Source of the DNA: a bacterium
Lineage (GTDB): Bacteria > Sysuimicrobiota > Sysuimicrobiia > Sysuimicrobiales > Segetimicrobiaceae
DNA length: 51,731 nucleotides
Reading direction: 5' to 3'
NCBI GenBank assembly: GCA_035295165.1
Contig: DATGJN010000080.1
Coordinates: forward strand, 1-51,731
Of the stretch, positions 1-7,604 are shown in pieces. Within the stretch, counting starts at the first letter, position 1. Every line of letters starts with the position of its first letter. Position numbers and translations under genes: made by a program. Under the pieces are notes generated by a model. That model did not search any database and was not told the origin of the DNA. It was given only the letters and a program-made list of their open reading frames with translations.

Positions 1-2
1 CC

Positions 3-578
3 CACATCACAAACGGCGCGTACCGCCTCCATCCGGCGGAATGGGCCGTGGGCGACGCGGCGGCGACCGTGGCGGTGTTTTGCCTGCGCGCCGGGGTGAC
101 GCCGCAGGCGCTCGCCGCCCGTGCCGATCTTCGCCGCAGGGTGCAGCTCTTGCTGCTCGACGAACAGATTCCCGTCTACTGGTACGACGATGTCCCGCTC
201 CGGCACCCTGCGTTTGCGGCGACACAACTGCTCGCCGTCGAGCGCATCTGGGAGGGGAACGACGCAGACCTGCACTTCTCCCCCGACCTCGCGATGCGCA
301 CGGACGAAGGAAAACGGCGGATCGCCGCCGCGGCGGCGAGCATCCGCAAGTGGGGCGGGACCGCCGATCCGGAATCGGCCGCGTTGGAGCCGGCGCCCGA
401 GGACGACGTTCTTCCGCTGCGCCGGGACGCGGCCGCCACCCTGATCGCGCTCAGCGTGCCCGGTGCCACCGCGCCCGAACCGGCCGCCGGGTCCGGGGCC
501 ATCACGCGGGCGGAACTTGCGATCTGGCTGGCCGACCTCGTACGCTCCGCAATCGAGCGCCACGCGCCGGCGTCCTGA
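3..578 (+). CDS. FAD-dependent oxidoreductase, C-terminal part (5' end outside window)
   Basis: The frame is open from the window edge to a TGA at 576-578, so only the last ~191 residues are present. The first visible residues (HITNGAYRLHPAEW, then a Gly-Asp-Ala-Ala-Ala turn) match the C-terminal FAD-contacting segment of the PF12831 family of FAD-dependent oxidoreductases, where an NGAYRLHP-like motif precedes a helix over the flavin. A GTG at 48 could be mistaken for a start, but the conserved motif lies upstream of it, so the gene begins outside the window. The rest is an Ala-rich tail typical of these large flavoproteins. The substrate cannot be told from this fragment. The fragment contains no second domain. 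The family call is inferred from motif memory. Confidence 0.6.
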   Translation, partial: HITNGAYRLHPAEWAVGDAAATVAVFCLRAGVTPQALAARADLRRRVQLLLLDEQIPVYWYDDVPLRHPAFAATQLLAVERIWEGNDADLHFSPDLAMRTDEGKRRIAAAAASIRKWGGTADPESAALEPAPEDDVLPLRRDAAATLIALSVPGATAPEPAAGSGAITRAELAIWLADLVRSAIERHAPAS

Positions 579-820
579 CCGGCGCCCGAGGACGCACCGC
601 GCCACCCACAGTTTCCCATCCAGTCAGGGCCTCCACGCGCCCGCAGGCCGCGGGGCACGATCGGCCCGTGTATGCACTGCATGCCTGATTGGAGAATCGG
701 TGGTCAACCCGATACCGAGGGGGAAGTCGGAGTGATAGATTTGGCGCGGCGGCTCCTGTGCCGTCCGGGCGAACGTGCGCACGCATCGGTCGCGCCCGCG
801 CACCTAAGGGAGGTGGCGAG

Positions 821-2277
821 ATGAAAGTCATCACCGCCGGGGCACCGCGTGCAATCCGAGAACATCCGGGCTTCAACTGGAAGCCGTTTCTGCCGGTGCT
901 GCTGGCCCTGGCGATCGCGCTGATCGGACCGTTTCCCGGACTGACGCGCGCGGCTTGGCTCTACTTCGCGCTCTTCGCGGGCGTGATCGCCGCACTCATC
1001 CTCGAGCCGCTCCCCGGCGCTGCGGTCGGCCTGATCGGCGTCGGTCTCGCCACCGCGCTCGGCCTTATCCTCGGCCCGCGGCATCGATCACCTGGGGGCT
1101 ATCGGGGTTTTCCGACACCACCGTCTGGCTGATCTTCGCAGCCTACATGGTGGCCCTCGGATATCAAAAGACCGGCCTTGGCCGGCGCATCGCGCTGTCC
1201 TTGGTCAAAGCGCTTGGCGGGCGGACCCTCGGGCTGGGATACGCGGTGGCCCTAAGCGACCTGGTGCTGGCCCCGTTCACCCCCTCGAACACCGCCCGCA
1301 GCGGCGGCACCATCTACCCCATCGTCGAGAGCATCCCCCCGTTGTACGGGTCGCTCCCGGGGCAGACGGCGCGAAGGATCGGGTCATACCTGATCTGGAC
1401 GGCGCTGGCCACCACGTGCGTGACGAGCTCGATGTTCCTCACCGGCGTCGCGCCGAATTTGCTCGGCGTGGCGCTCGTGGCCAAGATGGCGAAGGTCAGT
1501 TTCAGTTGGGGCCAGTGGTTCATGGGATTCCTGCCGCTCGGAATCCTCCTGTTCCTCAGCGTGCCGCTTGTGATCTACTGGCTGTACCCTCCGGAGATCA
1601 AGCGCAGTGACAACGTGCCGGCCTGGGCCGCCAGCGAGCTGAAGAAGATCGGCCCTCTGACCGCGGGAGAGCTCAAGATGGCGGCGCTCGTGATTCTGGC
1701 GCTGACGCTCTGGATCGGCGGCGCGAGTTGGATCAACGCGACCGCCGTGGCGGTGGGGATCGTCGCGCTGATGATCGTGCTCGGGGTCATCTCGTGGGAC
1801 GACGCATTGGGGAACCGGCAAGCGTGGAACGTGTTGATCTGGTTCGCCACGCTGGTCACCCTCGCCGACGGGCTCAGCCGGGTCGGTTTCCTCGCGTGGT
1901 TCGCGCACGGGGCGGCAGGGGTGTTGCACGGCGTGCCGATCATGACGTTCGTCCTGGCCTCGGTGGCGCTCTTCTTCCTGATGCACTACATGTTCGCGAG
2001 CATCACGGCGCACACGGCCGCGCTGCTCCCCGTGTTCCTGGTCGCGGCGGCGGGCGTCCCCGGCGTTCCGATCAAGTTGCTCGCCCTGGCGCTTCTGTAC
2101 ACCCTGGGCCTCATGGGAATCCTGACTCCTTATGCGACCGGTCCGGGGCCCATCTACTTCGGGAGCGGCTACATCAGCCGGAAAGACTTCTGGATTCTGG
2201 GGCTGATCTTCGGCGCGATCTTCCTGGCGGGCCTGCTGTTCATCGAGGTGCCCTATCTGTCGACGCTCTACCGCTAA
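821..2277 (+). pseudogene. DASS-family anion (dicarboxylate/2-oxoglutarate) transporter, frameshifted
   Basis: The gene starts at ATG 821 behind a strong ribosome site (GGGAGGT, 807-813). The first ~87 codons give a cytoplasmic lead (MKVITAG) and the first membrane spans. The frame then continues into unrelated residues and stops at 1130-1132, while the homologous protein resumes in another frame near 1078 (ASITWGLSGFSDTTVWLIF) and runs to TAA 2275-2277. The second part carries the sodium/substrate SNT motif (TPSNTARSGG), many hydrophobic spans and the late YATGPGPIYFGSG motif of plant-type 2-oxoglutarate/malate translocators (divalent anion:Na+ symporters, plasma membrane). The junction at about 1073-1085 lacks some residues found in relatives, so a small deletion or an assembly error is likely. 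No slippery heptamer is visible, which argues against programmed frameshifting. It would be functional only if the frameshift is an artefact. Confidence 0.8.
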
Positions 2278-2366
2278 CACGAGAGAGAAGCGAACCTCGT
2301 TGATCAGAGGGACGCGGGCCGGCCGTCGGTAGCCGGGCTTGAGCGGGCGAGGGCCGTTGGTCCGGT

Positions 2367-2388
2367 CGTGCAGACGCAGGTCTGCGCG
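2367..2388. terminator. Hairpin between convergent transporter and cupin genes
   Basis: A 9-bp stem (one G-T pair) closes a GCAG loop (2376-2379) between the ends of two convergent genes. No clear T-run follows on either strand, so termination is inferred from position and shape. Confidence 0.4.
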
Positions 2389-2392
2389 GCGT

Positions 2393-2734
2393 TCAGCCCC
2401 TTAGATATTCCTCCCGCAGCGGGTAGAAGACATCCAGCACCCGCGCGGGGCCGCCGGACGCACGGGCGGCGTGGCGCGTACCGCCCGGGATCACATAGGC
2501 ATCCCCCGGCCGCAGCGCCCGCCGCTCCTCACCGATCTGCATCTCAATCTGCCCCTCGAGCACCACGCCCAGTTGCTCATGCGGGTGCGAGTGAAGGGCC
2601 ACGGTGGAATCGGGCGACAAATCGACGCAGCTGATCATCACATGCGCTCCCGCGAGCGGACGCATGGTCACACCCTTCGCAATCTCCTTACCGGGCAGCG
2701 CGTTGAGCGACGTGAAGACGTACTCCGCAGCCAT
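2393..2734 (-). CDS. Small single-domain cupin protein
   Basis: This 113-residue protein starts at an ATG (2734) behind AAGGAGG, which fixes the start. It is one cupin beta-barrel. Motif 1 reads HSHPHEQLGVVLEG (metal-binding His-x-His and Glu, then the turn glycine) and motif 2 reads PGGTRH, with the third His ligand. An acidic patch lies between them (IEMQIGEERRALRPGD). Such proteins bind a divalent metal and serve as small isomerases, dioxygenases, or sensors for phenolic or keto-acid compounds. The sequence does not say which. It faces the DASS transporter tail to tail, and the two micro-ORFs diverge from its upstream side. The length is normal for the family, so it looks intact. Confidence 0.75.
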   Translation of the reverse strand: MAAEYVFTSLNALPGKEIAKGVTMRPLAGAHVMISCVDLSPDSTVALHSHPHEQLGVVLEGQIEMQIGEERRALRPGDAYVIPGGTRHAARASGGPARVLDVFYPLREEYLRG

Positions 2735-2956
2735 GGCATGCCTCCTTGCGACGGGCCTCGTGAGCCGTGCGAGCCCTGCGTCGGAAGGTTTCGCCCGCGT
2801 CGGGGACGTCCCTTCAAGAAGAGGAGGCCGCGGCACGACCGGACGGCGTCTCCGGGCGCTGCGGCCCGATCCTGGCGGCCCGTTGGCTCCTAAAGAGGAA
2901 TTCGCCGGATTTTCTCGAAATGAGAGAGTTGACAACTTGTCGCGGAGGAGGTGAAC

Positions 2957-3031
2957 GTGGTGGCACTCGTAGCGTTTCTCGCACTCATCGGCATCACATT
3001 GTGGGCAACCGGCCACCTCATCGTCCGCTGA
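2957..3031 (+). CDS. Micro-ORF: 24-residue single-span membrane peptide (copy 1)
   Basis: A GTG at 2957 (with a second GTG at 2960) follows GGAGGAGGTG (2944-2953) at good spacing and opens a 24-codon frame ending at TGA 3029-3031. The peptide is almost wholly hydrophobic (VALVAFLALIGITLW) and ends in ATGHLIVR. A second peptide starting at 3167 repeats this design and ends in ATGHMILR, which is the main argument that both are translated. One membrane helix with a conserved His and a terminal Arg is predicted. I know no named family. It could be a small subunit of a membrane complex (compare KdpF or CydX in size only), a stress peptide or a toxin. No partner gene is evident. Neighbours are the cupin (divergent) and the TPR protein (downstream). 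Confidence 0.5.
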   Translation: MVALVAFLALIGITLWATGHLIVR

Positions 3032-3063
3032 TCGCGACGCTGCAGCGGGACGCCGGTTTCTTT

Positions 3064-3090
3064 CGATGAGGGGGGTCACCCCCCTCATCG
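3064..3090 (+). other. Perfect 12-bp hairpin between the two micro-ORFs
   Basis: CGATGAGGGGGG (3064-3075) pairs perfectly with CCCCCCTCATCG (3079-3090) around a TCA loop. It starts 32 nt after the stop of the first micro-ORF and ends 76 nt before the second. No T-run follows. It could be a weak terminator, an RNA processing or stability element, or an attenuator between the two short genes. Confidence 0.6.
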
Positions 3091-3166
3091 GTCTATCTGG
3101 AATGTTTGCGCCGGGGCCGTGCAGGGAAAACAAGCGGTTGAACCTAGTAGCCAGGGGGTGCCTTTC

Positions 3167-3229
3167 ATGGTGTTTGTGTTGTTGGCGCTGCTGATTCTCG
3201 CGGCAACGGGGCACATGATCCTGCGCTAG
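3167..3229 (+). CDS. Micro-ORF: 20-residue single-span membrane peptide (copy 2)
   Basis: An ATG at 3167 follows AGGGGGTG (3153-3160) and encodes 20 residues ending at TAG 3227-3229. It begins MVFVLLALLILA and ends ATGHMILR. The C-terminal pattern Ala-Thr-Gly-His-hydrophobic-Ile-hydrophobic-Arg is shared with the peptide at 2957-3031, so the two look like diverged duplicates. One transmembrane helix is predicted with the Arg at the membrane edge. The function is unknown. It is too short for profile searches and would normally be missed by gene finders. Its real existence rests on the paralogy plus the ribosome site. Confidence 0.5.
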   Translation: MVFVLLALLILAATGHMILR

Positions 3230-3337
3230 CGGTGAAACGGCGGCCGGCCGCGAGGCTCGCGCCTGCGGCTTCCGCCTGAGCACGAACGGGGCGGTCATTC
3301 ACTTCCCTTGAACCCGACAGCTGGGCGGTGCGGACAC

Positions 3338-4141
3338 ATGAGCGGCGTGCGATGGAAGGCGGTCCTATGGTTGACGGGCGTGCTCCTCGCGCTGGAAGGC
3401 GCGGCGCCGCTCTGGTCCGGGGCTCAGACCTCCCCGGGGTCGGCGACCGGTCAGGTGAATCAGGTCGAGTCGGTCACGCTGGCGCACGGGGTCAAGTCGG
3501 CGTCGGTGTTCGGATCGGGGCTGCTGACGCCCGTCGATCCCGCGACCACGTTCGTCAACACAGACGTACCGTATGCGATCGTCCGGATCAAAGCACTCGC
3601 GCCGGACACAACGGTCGCGCTGCGCCTCGCGGATCCGTCGGGATCCGCCTATGCGGTACAGGCCAAGATACCCGCCCATCGAGGGAACCCCAAGGACTTC
3701 GACTTCGCCGCCCCGTTGTACATCCTGGGCACGGACCTCGAGTCCCACACGGGAACCTGGCATGTTCAGATCCTGATCAACAACGCGCCCGCGAGCGACG
3801 TGACATTTCAGTGGCAGGCTGCAACCGCTGCGGAACTTGCGAAGCTCAAGGACACGGTGAACCAGTCTCCGCTCACCGCAGACCTGCACTGGCGCTATGG
3901 CGCCGCGCTCGGGCTGCTGGGCCACCTGTCGGAATCGATCACGGAGCTTCAGAACGCCATCCGCCTGGACCCCAACTACGCGCTGTACTACATCACGCTC
4001 GGACGCGTCTATGAACTGCAAAGCCGTGTCGCCGATGCGACGCAGCAATTTCAGAAGGCACTCAGCGTGCACGGCAGCTTCTACGATAGTGTGTTCGAGG
4101 GTTGGGCACGCGCCGGTCTCGTAAAGCTTCAGGCGCACTAG
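3338..4141 (+). CDS. Secreted or lipid-free exported TPR-repeat protein
   Basis: The protein has 267 residues from ATG 3338. An upstream in-frame TTG (3308) would add ten residues before the export signal, so I prefer the ATG. Residues 1-30 are a classical signal peptide (basic start, then LWLTGVLLALEG, with likely cleavage after SGAQ). A beta-rich middle (about 40-165) has no family I recognise. Residues ~180-260 hold two tetratricopeptide repeats (WRYGAALGLLGHLSESITEL, then DPNYALYYITLGRVYEL). TPRs mediate protein-protein contacts, so an extracytoplasmic scaffold role is inferred. It has no obvious operon partner: the micro-ORFs lie upstream and a Nudix gene starts 120 nt downstream. Confidence 0.7.
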   Translation: MSGVRWKAVLWLTGVLLALEGAAPLWSGAQTSPGSATGQVNQVESVTLAHGVKSASVFGSGLLTPVDPATTFVNTDVPYAIVRIKALAPDTTVALRLADPSGSAYAVQAKIPAHRGNPKDFDFAAPLYILGTDLESHTGTWHVQILINNAPASDVTFQWQAATAAELAKLKDTVNQSPLTADLHWRYGAALGLLGHLSESITELQNAIRLDPNYALYYITLGRVYELQSRVADATQQFQKALSVHGSFYDSVFEGWARAGLVKLQAH

Positions 4142-4261
4142 GGCCGTTCCATCGCGATGCACGGTTGGCTCCCTGGATCCGCGGCGTGCAGCGACACCCT
4201 GGGCTCGGGTGGCGTGCCGCGCCGATGCGCGTCGTCGGTGGAGCGCTAGGATCGCCGGGAG

Positions 4262-4750
4262 ATGCCGGAGGGTAACCCCAGGGCAACGACCTACCTGCGG
4301 ACGCTCTGCTTCATCCGGTACGGCGACCGCGTGCTTCTGCTCCAGCGTCGTCACCCGCCCAACCAGGGGCTGTACAACGCCCCCGGCGGCAAGATCGAGC
4401 GGGACGAAGATCCGTACGAAGCCTGTCTGCGCGAAGTCCACGAAGAGACGGGGTTCCACCTCCGCAAGATCAGGCTGCGCGCGCTGCTGACGGTGATCAG
4501 CCGGACGACCGGTGCCCAGTGGCTGTTGTTTGTGTTCGTGGGGGATCGGCCGGCGGGAGACCCCGACCCCATCGCGACGGACGAAGGGACGCTGCGGTGG
4601 GTGCCGCTGTCCGACATCGCCTCCCTGCCGGTGCCCGCGGACATTCCGCTGATTCTCCCCCACCTGTTCACCCCCGATCCCGGCATCCTGATCGGCAAGA
4701 TCCACGCCGAGGACGACGTGCTCGTGGACTACGAGGTTCGAAACGCCTGA
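4262..4750 (+). CDS. Nudix hydrolase, MutT/8-oxo-dGTP diphosphatase type
   Basis: This 162-residue protein has a textbook Nudix box at residues 43-65. It fits G-x5-E-x7-REUxEExGU exactly (GGKIERDEDPYEACLREV, then HEETGF). The REVHEETG core binds Mg2+ and cleaves a nucleoside diphosphate linked to another group. The early strand (LCFIRYGDRVLLLQRR) and the C-terminal DEGTLRWVPLSDI segment are typical of MutT/MTH1-like enzymes that clear oxidised nucleotides such as 8-oxo-dGTP. The ATG at 4262 fits the family start. A second Nudix gene follows after 57 nt and an OGG1-type glycosylase after that, which supports a role against oxidised guanine. The exact substrate is inferred. Confidence 0.85.
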   Translation: MPEGNPRATTYLRTLCFIRYGDRVLLLQRRHPPNQGLYNAPGGKIERDEDPYEACLREVHEETGFHLRKIRLRALLTVISRTTGAQWLLFVFVGDRPAGDPDPIATDEGTLRWVPLSDIASLPVPADIPLILPHLFTPDPGILIGKIHAEDDVLVDYEVRNA

Positions 4751-4807
4751 CCCAAGACGGTCGGGCCGCGCGAAGGAGTTCCGGGCATCCAGGGACAACA
4801 GGATCGT

Positions 4808-5401
4808 ATGCCCGAACAGGTCCTGGTCGTTCCGCGTGCTCGGCTGTTGCCGCACGGAGGGTTTCACGGATTCTGCCGCGAGGGACTCTCGGCGTACCTG
4901 ACCACGATCGAGGGGTACGCGTTCTTCGCGCCAAGGGATCAGGTCGAAGAGGACGCGAGTCTCAAGCAGATCATCCCCTACGTGGTCCTCCGCCACGACG
5001 CGCGCATCTTTCTCGTCGAGCGCACGCGCGGCGGCTCCGAAGCGAGGCTGCGCGACAAACTCTCGATCGGCCTCGGCGGGCACATCAATCCCGGGGATGG
5101 CGACGGTGCGGCGGACCGGGTGGCGGCGGGGATGGAACGGGAGTTGACCGAGGAGGTCGACCTGCCCGCGGGATGGCGCGCCAAGCCGATCGGCCTCCTC
5201 AACGACGACGTCGAGGCCGTCGGACGCGTGCACTTCGGCCTCGTGTACGTGGCCGATCTTCCGTCACCGGACGTGCGCGTCCGCGAGACCTCCAAGCTCG
5301 CGGGCGCGTTTGCCACGCGCGAGGAGGTCCGCGCCGCGTACCCCCGCCTGGAATCGTGGTCGCAGTTCGTCGTAGACGGGGTGGATCTGCTGGAGGTCTA
5401 G
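4808..5401 (+). CDS. Nudix-domain protein with a lengthened box (phosphoesterase-like)
   Basis: The protein has 197 residues. The N-terminus (EQVLVVPRARLL) and a conserved linker precede a Nudix fold in which the box is split by a Gly/Asp-rich loop: GGHINPGDGDG at 90-100, then RELTEEVDL at 111-119. The catalytic Glu pair of RELTEEV is present, but the spacing from the first Gly is longer than in the standard motif. This architecture matches proteins annotated as Nudix family or phosphoesterase in actinobacteria, archaea and deep-branching Gram-positives, whose substrate is not established. It sits between a standard MutT-like gene and an OGG-type glycosylase gene that starts two bases after its stop, so it is probably co-transcribed with both. 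Confidence 0.8.
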   Translation: MPEQVLVVPRARLLPHGGFHGFCREGLSAYLTTIEGYAFFAPRDQVEEDASLKQIIPYVVLRHDARIFLVERTRGGSEARLRDKLSIGLGGHINPGDGDGAADRVAAGMERELTEEVDLPAGWRAKPIGLLNDDVEAVGRVHFGLVYVADLPSPDVRVRETSKLAGAFATREEVRAAYPRLESWSQFVVDGVDLLEV

Positions 5402-5403
5402 GC

Positions 5404-6372
5404 ATGCCCGCGTGGACGCTCGAGGCGGCCGGGGTCCACCTCCGGCGCACGCTCGACTCCGGGCAGGCGTTCCGATGGCGTTGGGAGACAAGGAACGGCG
5501 GCCCCGATGTGGCCACCGGGATCGTGGGCTCCCACCGGCTCCGCGTCACACAAGACGCTCGAGGCGTTCATCTGCTGGCGCCAGGCACCCCGACCGCGCG
5601 CGACGCGCTTGCGCGCTACCTGACGCTGCCGTCCCCGGACGCCACGCGTTCGGGCGGCGACGCACCCGGGCTGCACCGTATCGAAGCGCGCCTCGCCGCA
5701 GACGCCGTGCTCGCGCGCGTGCTGCCGCGTACGCACGGCATTGCGCTGCTGGTTCAGGACCCGTGGGAGGTCCTAATCTCGTTCATCGTCTCCCAGAACA
5801 ACAACATCCCGAAGATCACCCGATCGATCGAAGGTCTCGCCCGCGCGCTCGGAGCACCCCTCGGCGACGGCGCCTACGCGTTTCCGTCACCGGCGCGGCT
5901 CGCCGCGTCGCACCCGGCGACGCTCCGCGCCTGCCACCTCGGCTATCGAGCACCCTACGTGCGCGAGGCGGCGCGGCGTGTGGCGGAGGGGCGGCTCGAT
6001 CTCGACCGGCTCCGGCGCATACCCGAGGCCGAGGCGCGCGAGGCGCTGCGCGAACTCCCCGGCATCGGCGACAAAGTGGCCGACTGCGTCCTGCTGTTCG
6101 CGCTTGGCCACGTCACGACGTTCCCGGTCGATGTGTGGGTCCGGCGCGCAGTGGAGCGGCTGTACTTCGGCGGCCGGCCGAGACCGTTGCGGGAGATCCG
6201 CGCGTTCGCACGAGATCGCTTCGGCCCGCTCGCGGGCTACGCCCAGCAGCACCTGTTCGTGTACGCGCGCACGCATCTCAGGAATCCCCGCGGGCGCGAC
6301 ACCGTCGCGGTCACCGCGCCCGCAGGCGCTTCCGGGCGAGCGCGGGCCCGCCCGGGCCGATCGCGGGCGTGA
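5404..6372 (+). CDS. ogg: 8-oxoguanine DNA glycosylase/AP lyase, OGG1 type
   Basis: The 322-residue protein has the order of OGG1 enzymes. An N-terminal OGG_N domain (DSGQAFRW near 18-25) is followed by an HhH-GPD domain. The segment ISFIVSQNNNIPKI (126-139) matches the eukaryotic-type SFICSSNNNIARI. The helix-hairpin-helix LPGIGDKVADC (218-228) carries the catalytic Lys224, and Asp243 in FPVDVWV is the activating residue. The enzyme excises 8-oxoG opposite C and nicks the strand. It lacks the C-terminal Fe-S cysteines of MutY. The ATG at 5404 is two bases after the preceding Nudix stop. The tail after ~300 is Arg/Ala-rich and probably disordered. Bacterial OGG1-type enzymes are less common than Fpg, so the cluster with two Nudix genes is notable. 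Confidence 0.88.
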   Translation: MPAWTLEAAGVHLRRTLDSGQAFRWRWETRNGGPDVATGIVGSHRLRVTQDARGVHLLAPGTPTARDALARYLTLPSPDATRSGGDAPGLHRIEARLAADAVLARVLPRTHGIALLVQDPWEVLISFIVSQNNNIPKITRSIEGLARALGAPLGDGAYAFPSPARLAASHPATLRACHLGYRAPYVREAARRVAEGRLDLDRLRRIPEAEAREALRELPGIGDKVADCVLLFALGHVTTFPVDVWVRRAVERLYFGGRPRPLREIRAFARDRFGPLAGYAQQHLFVYARTHLRNPRGRDTVAVTAPAGASGRARARPGRSRA

Positions 6373-6386
6373 GCGCGCGTCCACCC

Positions 6387-7436
6387 TCACCGCGCGGTAA
6401 CGGTGATCTCGCCGAGCCCCGGCCCCGTGATCTCGCCGACGACGGCGGCCAAGGTCCCCCGCTCGCGCAACGCTCCACACAGCCGCTCGAGACGGTCCCC
6501 AGGCACCGCGATCAGCAGGCCGCCCGAGGTTTGCGCGTCGCACACGATGACCTGCGCGTCCTCGGCGACACCGTCCCAGACGACGGCCTCTTCGAGCGCG
6601 GCCCGGTTACGCTCCGTCCCGCCCGGGATCGTCCGCTGCCGGACCAGCGTCCAGGCCTCTTCGAGCACGGGAACCGCCGAGAGGCGGAGGTGCGCGCGCA
6701 CCGCGGCCGCGCGCGTCATCTCGTGGAGGTGTCCGAGCAGTCCAAACCCCGTCACGTCTGTCGCGGCGGACACGCCGGTCGCGACCATCGCGTCCGCCGC
6801 GGCCCGGTTCAGCGTGGCCATGATGCGAATCACCTCGTCGGCCGTCTCGCGCGACGTGCGGCCCTGTTTGATTCCGGTGGTGATCACGCCCATCCCGAGC
6901 GGCTTCGTGAGGACCAGGATGTCCCCGGGGCGCGCGGACGCATTGGTCACGACGCGGTCTGGGTGCACAAACCCGGTCACCGCGAGCCCATACTTCGGCT
7001 CGGGATCGTCGATCGTGTGCCCGCCGATCACGGTGACGCCGGCCTCGGAGCACTTGTCCGCGCCGCCGCGGAGGATCTCTCCGAGGACATCCAGGGGCAG
7101 CGCCGTCCTCGGGAACGCCGCGATGTTAAGCGCGAGGCGCGGAACCGCACCCATCGCGTATACGTCGCTGAGTGCGTTGGCGGCGGCAATCGCGCCGAAC
7201 CAGTAGGGCTCGTCCACCACGGGCGTGAACACGTCCACGGTCTCGACGAGGGCGAGTTCGGGCGTAAGCCGATACACCCCCGCGTCGTCCGCGGTGTTGG
7301 TACCCACGAGGACGGCAGGGTCGGTGATCGGTGGCAGGTGGCGCAACACGTGCGCCAGGTCCGTCGGACTCAGTTTGGATGCTCAGCCGGCGCAGGCCAC
7401 CATGCTAGTGAGCCTGATCCGGTCGCGCTCGGTCAT
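6387..7436 (-). CDS. selD: Selenide, water dikinase, selenocysteine-containing
   Basis: SelD makes selenophosphate from selenide and ATP, the selenium donor for Sec-tRNA and 2-selenouridine. Read from ATG 7436, behind a strong GGGGAGG site, the frame meets one UGA (codon 18, 7383-7385) and then runs 331 sense codons to the stop. Around the UGA the protein reads VACAG-U-ASKLSP. The UGA falls exactly where Escherichia coli SelD has catalytic Cys17, three residues before the essential Lys (Lys21 here). Downstream landmarks are TADDAGVYRL, GGHTIDDPEPKYGLAVTGF, TDVTGFGLLGHLHEM and DAQTSGGL, all typical of SelD. The protein has 349 residues if UGA is read as Sec. It is convergent with the OGG gene and divergent from lysR. 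Gene finders would start it too late, at the GTG 7349. No selA, selB or selC lies in the window. Confidence 0.93.
7359..7385 (-). promoter_or_regulatory. In-frame UGA (Sec18) of selD with putative bacterial SECIS hairpin
   Basis: The UGA is at 7385-7383. Beginning 13 nt further along the message, GUCC-GAC-GGAC (7369-7359) forms a short stem with a G at the first loop position. That is the kind of apical structure SelB recognises at this distance in bacterial selenoprotein mRNAs. The UGA call is strong from protein alignment. The hairpin is short and not folded by program, so it is tentative. Confidence 0.5.
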
Positions 7437-7567
7437 CGCGTCCTCCCCGTCCGCGCCTCCCGCGCCCGCGGATCCTGACCGCGGGGGCGCCGTCGTGTCC
7501 TCATTGTAGCACCGGCGCCGGCGGCGGGGCCGCATGATGAATGCCCCTCCTCATCGGCGCAGGCCCC

Positions 7568-7576
7568 TGTTATAGT
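7568..7576 (+). promoter_or_regulatory. Extended -10 promoter element of the LysR gene
   Basis: TGTTATAGT is a TGn-extended -10 element 28 bp before the lysR start. No good -35 is visible, which suits an extended -10 promoter. A TACAAT on the other strand (7508-7503) may serve selD, so this is a divergent control region. Confidence 0.4.
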
Positions 7577-7604
7577 GAGTGGTAGCACATGTGGGAGAAC
7601 CGCC

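Noticed and set aside
1061-1095. Programmed ribosomal frameshift in the DASS gene
   Set aside because: No slippery heptamer or clear stimulatory structure is seen and residues are missing at the junction, so mutation or assembly error is simpler.
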